Shown here: positions 57,574-64,000 of the stretch, piece by piece | Position numbering within the stretch: the first letter of the stretch is position 1 | Layout of the letters: each line of letters starts with the position of its first letter | Source: Corallochytrium limacisporum | Lineage: Eukaryota; Opisthokonta | Length of the DNA: 64,000 nt | Assembly: GCA_002811645.1 (NCBI GenBank) | Contig: PDIP01000029.1 | Coordinates: forward strand, 8,264-72,263 | Direction: 5' to 3' | Program-made: the position numbers and the translations under genes | Notes under the pieces: generated by a model | Database searches by the model: none | Told to the model about the DNA's origin: nothing | Seen by the model: only the letters and a program-made list of their open reading frames with translations

Positions 57574-60312
57574 TTAGAACGGGTTAGTCTCCGTCACTGT
57601 GTTTACAATGTCCTTGATCCGGCGCAGCAGCTGTACATTGATAGTCGTAATGTCGCGTTCCTGACGGTCTGTGTTCTCAGTCGGATTCGCAGCCTCGTCG
57701 AGACGGATAAGATTATAGCTCAAGGATGAGTTGTAGGACTGAATGGTCTTGCTCGAATTCGCATCCACGGGCTTCAGAAGGTCCACGGCCTCTCCACTAA
57801 GGCTAACCAAGGGATCGACGGCCATGAGGACGTTGTTGGTCAGACCGCGCAGGCTCTCCCTTTCGCCCTTCTTAACAGCTGCAGAGAGCTGACGTAGGCC
57901 CTGTACCACGTTGCCGAGCTCAACATCAATCTTGGTCTGGATTTCGAGGAAGCGCTCCTTCGTGGTGGTAAATTCATCGGTTGTGTTTTCCTCCGCTCCG
58001 GCTTTGTGAAGGCTTTCGGAGGACGAGAAGTTGCTACAGCTGCCCTTGCGGACTGCATCTGCAACATCCTGGGCAGACACACCTCGGCTACCGTCGTCCC
58101 TGGCATTGTCAGACGAATTGACTGCTGATACACCGTTCTCATCAAATATCTCAACCTCTACGACATTGGTTCCCGAGGACTTCTCGTCTTTTCGGCTGCC
58201 GTGGCGGCTGACATTGGCCGATGTATTCGCAACAGCGATGTCTTCTAAATTTTCACCAGGGGTCGTCAGGATATGAAGCTGCTCTTCCACTGCATCCTTC
58301 CGTACGAAGCTCTTGAGCTTATCAGCCGCGGTGACCCGCATTCCTTCCTCTTCATCGACGCACTCTGGTTCATTTGCCCGGCGCTCAGCCTCACCTGCTT
58401 CCAGCTCAGTTTCTTGCATGTCACGAACTCTTTCATAGCGCTCCTCCAGCTCAAGTTCCGCCAGGGGATCCTTGGCCGAGGAAGCTCCTGAACGATGCAT
58501 CACGATCTGCCTTTGCTGTTCCATTTGTCGGCACTGCATTTCATCAACCACAGTAATGGCTAGTGCCATGAATTGGGAGTCTGTGAGGCTGGCGAGGCCC
58601 GAATCGTATGGCGTGCCAGATGTGGACGATACATCGGCGGAAACTTTGTCCAAGCTCATCGTTGAGAGTGGATCCGCACCAGAGTTCAGAACCTTGCGAC
58701 CGTTTTCGAATGTGTACCGTCGACTTGTCTCCCGGAAGATGTCCTCACTCATTTTCCAGAATTCGTTTGCTGTCATATTTGCAAGGATATCTGAATCCTG
58801 CCCAGTCTCATAACGTTGAGCAGAACCGACATACCCACAGACTTGGCCATACTGGCGCGGCATCAGCACTTCGCGCAGCAAGGCGCTATTGCCCAATTCA
58901 GCATGGTACAGACTAGTCTTGTCCTCCGCATCTCGCAACATGCAGTCAGCGTGATGTTCCAAAAGGAGGGATGCGAGGGCAACCATGCCCTTCCCACAAG
59001 CCAAATGCAATGCAGTCTTGCCCTTGGTTTCACCTTCCTTTCCTTTGACACTCAAGTCCGCACTGTTTGCCAGGAAGCACAGCGCCTTGCCAATCTCACC
59101 ACGCTCCACAGTCTTGATGAGGGCCCGTGATGCACGAATTACATCTAACCTGTTGTCTGCTTTGATGGGTTGTGCATTTTCAGGGAAACACGGCTTCACG
59201 AACAATTTGTCCACCCACTTTGCCTTGATGAAATTCCGGCGATCCTCTGGGCTTTCACTAGCCCTTGTCTTCAGCGATTGATCAAACTTCTCCAAATTGT
59301 GTTCATAGACTGTGTTTACCATACCGTTACCCAATTCTACCAAAAGCTGCAGCTGTTCTTCGGTCCAAGGGTTGAAGAAAATGGGCCTGACCTGGTCAAA
59401 GAAGAGAAGATTGCGATGCGTTCCGTTCAAAAATTGACTGGTGCAGTAGTCGCTTAAGTGCCAGTGATCAATTGCACATTCTGTGCAGAGCAACGCGGAG
59501 TACGTCAAGCTCATGCACAGTGGCATCTGCGCGCCACAGTCAGCACACACGTGGTTGGCTGGAATCTGACGGAGAATGCTCAACAATCGGCAACCCAATT
59601 CAACTTGCTGCGGTCTCTGACAAATCAGAAATTCACAGCCCGACCCGACTTCTTTTTGTTTCCGCAACGGGCACTCGTCCGCGAACAGGAGGGTTTCGTC
59701 CGTGTGAATGGCCTCCGGTCCTCTCAATTCGCCACCGTTTCTGTCCACCAGCATGTGCATTTCATAGTTGCGCGGGTGGTCCCGAATACGCAGACGATCA
59801 AGGGCCATGTCAATAATGTCTTCCACGGTCAGTTTGGAGTGGACAAAGAGTCGCAGCCGACCTGAGCTGTCCACATATCGCTTTCTGGAGGCTCCACCTT
59901 CCTGGTCACCCGCACTTGTGCCGTCGATCCAGCTAAAGTTCACAACAATTACTCCATTGGTTACGCTCATACGGTCCTTTTGTTTTTCAAATCTGCTGAT
60001 AATGGAACCAACTTCACCTTTGCCCTCGGCGTCACTATCACCGGCAGTGGCCTGGGGCAGCTGTCCCGAGAATTTTTTCTGAATTTCTGTCTGCAAGGCA
60101 CTGCTGATCAACAACTGTGTCCTACGGCAGGTACTTATCCGCTCTTTCATCGCCGCAGTGAGGCCGCGAATTTCATTGACATTTGCAATCATTTTCTTGG
60201 TTACCTCGGTAGATCGCTGCACTTCCCGTTCCATCTGTTTGACCTCAGCGTCCGCCTCTGCGAAGGACATATCGGGCGCCCCCTTTGGGACAGGAACTGC
60301 TAGTGCTGTCAT
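57574..60312 (-). CDS. GIT-like protein: RA domain, ArfGAP finger lacking Arg, ankyrin and SHD repeats
   Basis: A 912-residue protein. Order read: coiled coil (about 15-85); ubiquitin-fold Ras-association-like domain (about 145-233, LRLFVHSKLTVEDIIDMALDR); ArfGAP domain (about 240-375) with zinc ligands C256, C259, C276, C279 in the exact CX2CX16CX2C spacing and the family tail LGNGMVNTVYEHNL and FIKAKWVDKLF; two ankyrin repeats (about 405-480); two short Spa2-homology-like repeats (MTANEFWKMSEDIFRETS near 513 and LTDSQFMALAITVVDEM near 576); coiled-coil charged middle; C-terminal helical bundle (about 790-912) comparable in place to the GIT paxillin-binding FAT-like domain. The arginine-finger position (C279+5) is Trp284, and the usual core Trp is Cys266. 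The layout matches GIT adaptors plus an extra N-terminal half. Likely an Arf/Ras-linked scaffold without GAP activity. ATG at 60310-60312, stop TAA, single exon. Confidence 0.82.
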   Translation of the reverse strand: MTALAVPVPKGAPDMSFAEADAEVKQMEREVQRSTEVTKKMIANVNEIRGLTAAMKERISTCRRTQLLISSALQTEIQKKFSGQLPQATAGDSDAEGKGEVGSIISRFEKQKDRMSVTNGVIVVNFSWIDGTSAGDQEGGASRKRYVDSSGRLRLFVHSKLTVEDIIDMALDRLRIRDHPRNYEMHMLVDRNGGELRGPEAIHTDETLLFADECPLRKQKEVGSGCEFLICQRPQQVELGCRLLSILRQIPANHVCADCGAQMPLCMSLTYSALLCTECAIDHWHLSDYCTSQFLNGTHRNLLFFDQVRPIFFNPWTEEQLQLLVELGNGMVNTVYEHNLEKFDQSLKTRASESPEDRRNFIKAKWVDKLFVKPCFPENAQPIKADNRLDVIRASRALIKTVERGEIGKALCFLANSADLSVKGKEGETKGKTALHLACGKGMVALASLLLEHHADCMLRDAEDKTSLYHAELGNSALLREVLMPRQYGQVCGYVGSAQRYETGQDSDILANMTANEFWKMSEDIFRETSRRYTFENGRKVLNSGADPLSTMSLDKVSADVSSTSGTPYDSGLASLTDSQFMALAITVVDEMQCRQMEQQRQIVMHRSGASSAKDPLAELELEERYERVRDMQETELEAGEAERRANEPECVDEEEGMRVTAADKLKSFVRKDAVEEQLHILTTPGENLEDIAVANTSANVSRHGSRKDEKSSGTNVVEVEIFDENGVSAVNSSDNARDDGSRGVSAQDVADAVRKGSCSNFSSSESLHKAGAEENTTDEFTTTKERFLEIQTKIDVELGNVVQGLRQLSAAVKKGERESLRGLTNNVLMAVDPLVSLSGEAVDLLKPVDANSSKTIQSYNSSLSYNLIRLDEAANPTENTDRQERDITTINVQLLRRIKDIVNTVTETNPF

Positions 60313-60725
60313 TATTTTTCGTTGTCTGAGATGATCAGAATTTTGGGAGGACTCAATGCATTGTTATCTTCCTTTATCACATTTGTTTATATCGCCTCGT
60401 GCACCCTGTATTGTCCTTGGATGTAAACCGGTCCTGACGACCGCGAATGGTCCTACTGTTAGTCTTCGGTGGTCATTTTCATACGTTTTTTGGTCGTGAT
60501 TCTTGAGGAAACGCGAAGCTAACTCAGTAAACATCGTATACTTACGCCATACTAGCGTCAAAGGGCCTCCTGTTCTCATCCTTGTTCTACAACTCCACGC
60601 ACAAAGGCACCACAGAGACTCGCCTGGCCCAAAACCGACGCTCCTTTCCCTCCCGTGCCTACGTCCCGGGCGAGGTGCCCGCCGTTAGAGACCGTTGGGC
60701 CGGAGAGAGGCACATCGGCACTCCC

Positions 60726-60751
60726 GGGCACCACAGCATCCCGGGGTGCCC
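60726..60751. repeat. 7-base inverted repeat
   Basis: GGGCACC at 60726-60732 and GGTGCCC at 60745-60751, perfect arms around a 12-base loop, 15 bases from a CCAAT box. Confidence 0.4.
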
Positions 60752-60765
60752 TCCCTATCCAGGCT

Positions 60766-60775
60766 CTGATTGGCT
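60766..60775 (-). promoter_or_regulatory. NF-Y-type CCAAT box
   Basis: CTGATTGGCT, identical to the ten bases at 47058-47067 and the reverse complement of the extended NF-Y site AGCCAATCAG. It lies about 455 bases upstream of the GIT-like start, in the sense orientation for that gene. Confidence 0.3.
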
Positions 60776-61553
60776 GAAATCCGGGGACAGAGAGCGATCA
60801 TTCGACGGGTTTCGGTAGTGAATGTACCAGTCCAGTCGACTTTGTTCTGTCCCGGTTTTCCCCCGCAACGGCCAGGGTCGGCGGGAATTAAATTCATAAA
60901 ACAAGGTTCTCAGCTATTTTTCAGACATTGGGGACTTCTCTGGCCTCCCGCTTGGAATGCAGTTAACCGCCATTCAATACCGATGGATGTGTGGCACCTG
61001 GAAAGTTGTTAATCACCAAGAATGATCATCAGTGAGCGCAGTGGCATGCTGGATGCCGATACATAGACGGCCACTTCATGAAGCTTTGCTGTGGCGAGCT
61101 ACGGAGCAAGTCACAGTTGAGAGCAACCAAAGCACTGTACAGGGCCACCGCTGCCGGGGCTGACACTGATGATGGGCACCGATTGCGAACAATTCATTCC
61201 CAAAGGAGGGGTGTGCCAAGACGAAACACAGATTAAACAAAGCAAAGTGAATGACAAGAAACCTAGCGGGCAAACTGTAACCGTTCCTCAGGTCACTCAT
61301 GCGTCATCCTCGCTTCCAACGTAATTGCTTTCGTATACATTTAGCGGGGACGAGGCTACCAAAGCAATTGGCTTAGGTTGAACAAAGTGCGAATACACAA
61401 ACCAAACAATAAAAAAAGCGGGAAGGGGCAAGGCTTCCCCCAGGAGAGAAGGGGGAGGGGATCCAAAGGGTCAAAGAGAAAACAAGGAAAAGGGGGCCTG
61501 AAACGAAACAAAGACCAAAACACCCATCTCTCGCCATCTCCCCACTCTCTCTC

Positions 61554-61604
61554 AACCCCCCCCCCTCTGGGCCCCTCCGCGGTGGTGGAGAGGGGAGGGG
61601 GGTT
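61554..61604. repeat. Long imperfect C-run/G-run stem
   Basis: AACCCCCC at 61554-61561 can pair with GGGGGGTT at 61597-61604. Inner C/T-rich and G/A-rich segments also pair partly. The largest member of the dispersed set. Confidence 0.45.
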
Positions 61605-62281
61605 TGGTTCCAAACAAAAAAAAAAAAGAGTAAAAAACTTGGGTGGATGTGTGGACAAAAAAAGCTCGTTTTGACGACCCGGGGCACCAAAAATAGGGAA
61701 GAGGGCTCCCAAAAAAAGGAAAAATATCATCATGTATCAGCGCATACACCGGTGCGTAAGCAAAGCCAGCCCTGTCAGCGCCAGATGGGCAAAAGGAAGG
61801 GGGGGGGGGGAAGTGGCAAAGGCAACGGAAGGGGATGCTTAGATGACAATACGAAAACCATTAACAAAGTCACTCGCACGACGAGGGAACTGCGGGTCTA
61901 CGAGTTGAGGGGATTTATGTCAAACTGCCGCGCTTAGTCCTTGCAGCTTCTTTGCGTTTGTATCCGTCCTTCGCCACTGGTTCGAAAGGAACAGCAAGTG
62001 AGTTGCCATTTGTTGATACGGATCCCAGGCATAGACAAAGATGGAAAAAGGGGCGACATTACGAAAGCTGACTGGCTGTGGAAGTGTAGGGTATTTTGAT
62101 TCGCAATATTGGGATGCAGACGGATCAGAATGTTCTCCCAGTACAACTCGCTAGATATTGCATGTACACAGGGAGAACCCACTGGAGTGTCCCATGTAGC
62201 TAAGTTAAGGACCCAACATGCCATAAAGGGTAACATAATAGCGAATCAAAGCATTGTACGAGGGCTTTACTATTGATAACG

Positions 62282-63892
62282 ATGGACGCAACTATCGGCG
62301 GAGAGGAGGTTAAGCTGCCTGAGGACATCAGCTTGTTTTCCAAACTTGTCGTGTTCTGTATCATTTCATTGGTCACTTGGCTTATTCTGCCCGCACCAAC
62401 TATGACCAAGAGCCAGGACTCAGCCCTGCGGCGGGAAACCCGTGAGAAAATGTGTGAGGTATACGACTTTGAATCGGACGAAGAGTTCCAGTCGCTCAAT
62501 GGCCAGCGTATTGAGCGAGTAGTTCACCAAAAGACCCTCAGCATTGTCCATACCAAAGCGGATACGGCATATCCTACTATCTTTATGATTCATGGTATCG
62601 GTGGTGGTGCTGAGCAATGGATCGACCAGTTTTTGTTCTACAAGGACCGCGCCAGCATTGTCATTCCAGAGTTTGTCGGACACGGGCAGAGTCAACGCAT
62701 TGACCACGCTGATCACTACCGCACAGATTCTATTGTGGCAGACATGGTTGAAATATTCAAGATGTTCAGAAGTACCTCCAATATTGTATTTGCACACTCT
62801 TACGGCACATCCATCGTTGCAAAAATGGCTAAGGAAGTCGGTGCGGACTTTAAGTGCGTTGTATTGTTCGGGCCGAGCTTTGGTGAGCCAGGGGAGGAGC
62901 CTAAGGTTCCATTGCCTATCAAGTTTCCGGATCGCGTTTTTGACCTCTTCAGATACCTTGATAAGATCGGAGGCACCGAGAGCTCAAGTGTCAAACGATT
63001 CGTCCATCCAAAGGCTAAGGACCGGGTTAAGCGGCTGCAGCTGGCGTGGAACATGTGGAATCCTACATATATTGTGAAACATGTTATCAAGGGCGCATCA
63101 TTCGCAACGCCATCGGATTATGAAAACTTGGAGTGCCCTGTCATGATCATTGTTGGCGCCGACGACAAATTAACTCCGCCAGCAAAGGCACGTCGAATTC
63201 AGGAGACTCTGGGTCCTGATGATTGCAAACTCAATGTCCTGGCAGACACTAGGCATCAGCCAATGTTGGAGCGGAAAAATTATGTGAATGCACTGCTGGA
63301 TGAGTTCTTGGTGGATAGCTGTGGCATTGAGAGTTTAAGCCGTCTCCATATTTTGCGTAGGGGAAACAGTGTCTTCGACAAATGGGGAGTGAAGAACTAT
63401 GAAAAGTGGAAAGCGACCCAGTCTGTAGGAGCCAAAGTCGGCAAAAGTGTGCTCCGCGGCATCAAGGTCATGCGTGAGGACGATGAGGACCATAGCCCTG
63501 AGAAAATGCACGAGGCTTTCCCTGACATTGGCTGCATCATCGACCTCAGCTCACAAACTCCGCCGTATGACACAGAGAAGTGCCCAATTTTGTACAAAAA
63601 GATGGCCACAGTCAGCAAGGTGGTCCCATCGGAGGAGAACGTCAAAACTTTCGTCGAGCTCGTCAATAAGACCATGGAAGAGGACCTCAAGGATGGTGAA
63701 AGCATAGCCGTGCATTGCCATTACGGGTTCAACCGCACGGGTTTCATGATAGCCAGCTACCTCATCGAGGCTTTGGACTACTCCGTCTCGGATGCCATCA
63801 AGGCCTACAAGGAGGCTAGGCCACCGGGTATCAAACACCAGCACTTCATGGACCGCCTATATCTGCGCTACCCAGACCAGCATGGTGAATGA
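62282..63892 (+). CDS. Membrane-anchored alpha/beta-hydrolase fused to a dual-specificity phosphatase
   Basis: A 536-residue two-domain protein. An N-terminal hydrophobic helix (about 18-36) is followed by an alpha/beta-hydrolase domain (about 90-330) with oxyanion segment MIHGIGGGAEQW, nucleophile Ser173 in AHSYGTS, a probable acid in VGADDKLTP and a His in DTRHQPM. The C-terminal domain (about 360-536) is a cysteine phosphatase with P-loop VHCHYGFNRTG (Cys479, Arg485, CX5R). The segment PSEENVKTFVELVNKTMEE before it and AIKAYKEARPPGI after it resemble the RNA-triphosphatase/PIR1 branch of dual-specificity phosphatases. Both active sites look complete. Substrates are unknown; lipid ester and phospholipid or RNA phosphate are all open. 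I start at ATG 62282, since an in-frame TTG nine bases upstream is unlikely. Single exon, stop TGA. Confidence 0.88.
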   Translation: MDATIGGEEVKLPEDISLFSKLVVFCIISLVTWLILPAPTMTKSQDSALRRETREKMCEVYDFESDEEFQSLNGQRIERVVHQKTLSIVHTKADTAYPTIFMIHGIGGGAEQWIDQFLFYKDRASIVIPEFVGHGQSQRIDHADHYRTDSIVADMVEIFKMFRSTSNIVFAHSYGTSIVAKMAKEVGADFKCVVLFGPSFGEPGEEPKVPLPIKFPDRVFDLFRYLDKIGGTESSSVKRFVHPKAKDRVKRLQLAWNMWNPTYIVKHVIKGASFATPSDYENLECPVMIIVGADDKLTPPAKARRIQETLGPDDCKLNVLADTRHQPMLERKNYVNALLDEFLVDSCGIESLSRLHILRRGNSVFDKWGVKNYEKWKATQSVGAKVGKSVLRGIKVMREDDEDHSPEKMHEAFPDIGCIIDLSSQTPPYDTEKCPILYKKMATVSKVVPSEENVKTFVELVNKTMEEDLKDGESIAVHCHYGFNRTGFMIASYLIEALDYSVSDAIKAYKEARPPGIKHQHFMDRLYLRYPDQHGE

Positions 63893-64000
63893 ACTCTGAG
63901 CCATCTCTGTACCATAGACTTGACAAATCGCCCGCGCAAACTGTACCACATTGCAAATTACACTGTTGCCAGAACCTGTATTTCAGCCAGCCAGCATATT

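Larger units (their letters stand above)
60313..62281. other. Divergent intergenic region
   Basis: About 2 kb between the GIT-like gene and the hydrolase-phosphatase gene. It holds an inverted repeat GGGCACC/GGTGCCC (60726-60732, 60745-60751), a CCAAT box, a long C-run/G-run imperfect stem (61554-61604), A runs and a G run near 61801-61810. Open frames on the minus strand in 61356-61749 are homopolymer-driven and not called. Confidence 0.45.

Noticed and set aside
1-64000. CRISPR arrays, bacterial operons, insertion sequences, viral genes
   Set aside because: No direct-repeat/spacer pattern, ribosome-binding-site-led gene strings, transposase or viral proteins were seen; introns and gene content are eukaryotic nuclear.

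Overview
This is nuclear eukaryotic DNA, most likely from an early-diverging, flagellum-bearing (zoosporic) fungus or a close opisthokont relative. Support: single-copy eukaryotic genes (RNA polymerase subunit RPB5, proteasome RPN2, ribosomal eL34, F-actin capping beta, mitochondrial Lon, cytochrome c oxidase VIa), short GT-AG introns in two genes, the standard code with all three stops in use, and two homologues of axonemal radial-spoke proteins (a ropporin/RSP11-like gene and a damaged RSPH14-like armadillo gene). Radial-spoke genes are expected in zoosporic lineages and absent from Dikarya. The exact phylum cannot be fixed from this window.

Layout. Positions 1-14.2 kb have no gene I can support; only weak fragments are visible (a WD40-like patch near 200-330 and an unassigned open frame near 12.5-12.9 kb). 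At 14.26-15.28 kb lies an RSPH14-like gene with an in-frame stop and a one-base frameshift. A gene-bearing stretch follows: LAS1 rRNA-processing nuclease (+), a secreted or type I membrane protein (-), aldehyde dehydrogenase (+), ropporin-like RSP11 (+), COX6A in three exons (+), RPB5 (+), mitochondrial Lon (-) and RPN2 (+). Positions 36.3-42.2 kb are gene-poor and full of purine/pyrimidine microsatellites. Then come a low-complexity polyQ protein (+), eL34 (+), capping protein beta (-), an unrecognised two-exon acidic protein (-), a frameshifted NADPH-dependent FMN reductase (-), a MATE transporter (-), PUSL1-type pseudouridine synthase (-), an acetylornithine-deacetylase-like M20 peptidase (+), a GIT-like RA-ArfGAP-ankyrin protein (-), and an alpha/beta-hydrolase fused to a dual-specificity phosphatase (+).

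The genes do not form a pathway cluster; this is ordinary eukaryotic gene order with convergent and divergent pairs. The most notable points are: (i) the GIT-like protein, which carries an N-terminal Ras-association-like domain and an ArfGAP finger in which the arginine-finger position is Trp; (ii) a broken radial-spoke gene 9 kb from an intact one; (iii) a membrane-anchored hydrolase joined to a phosphatase resembling the mRNA-capping/PIR1 class; (iv) many short C-run/G-run hairpins scattered through intergenic DNA; and (v) a cluster of AGTACT hexamers upstream of the eL34 gene. All identifications come from reading motifs by eye; no database search was run.
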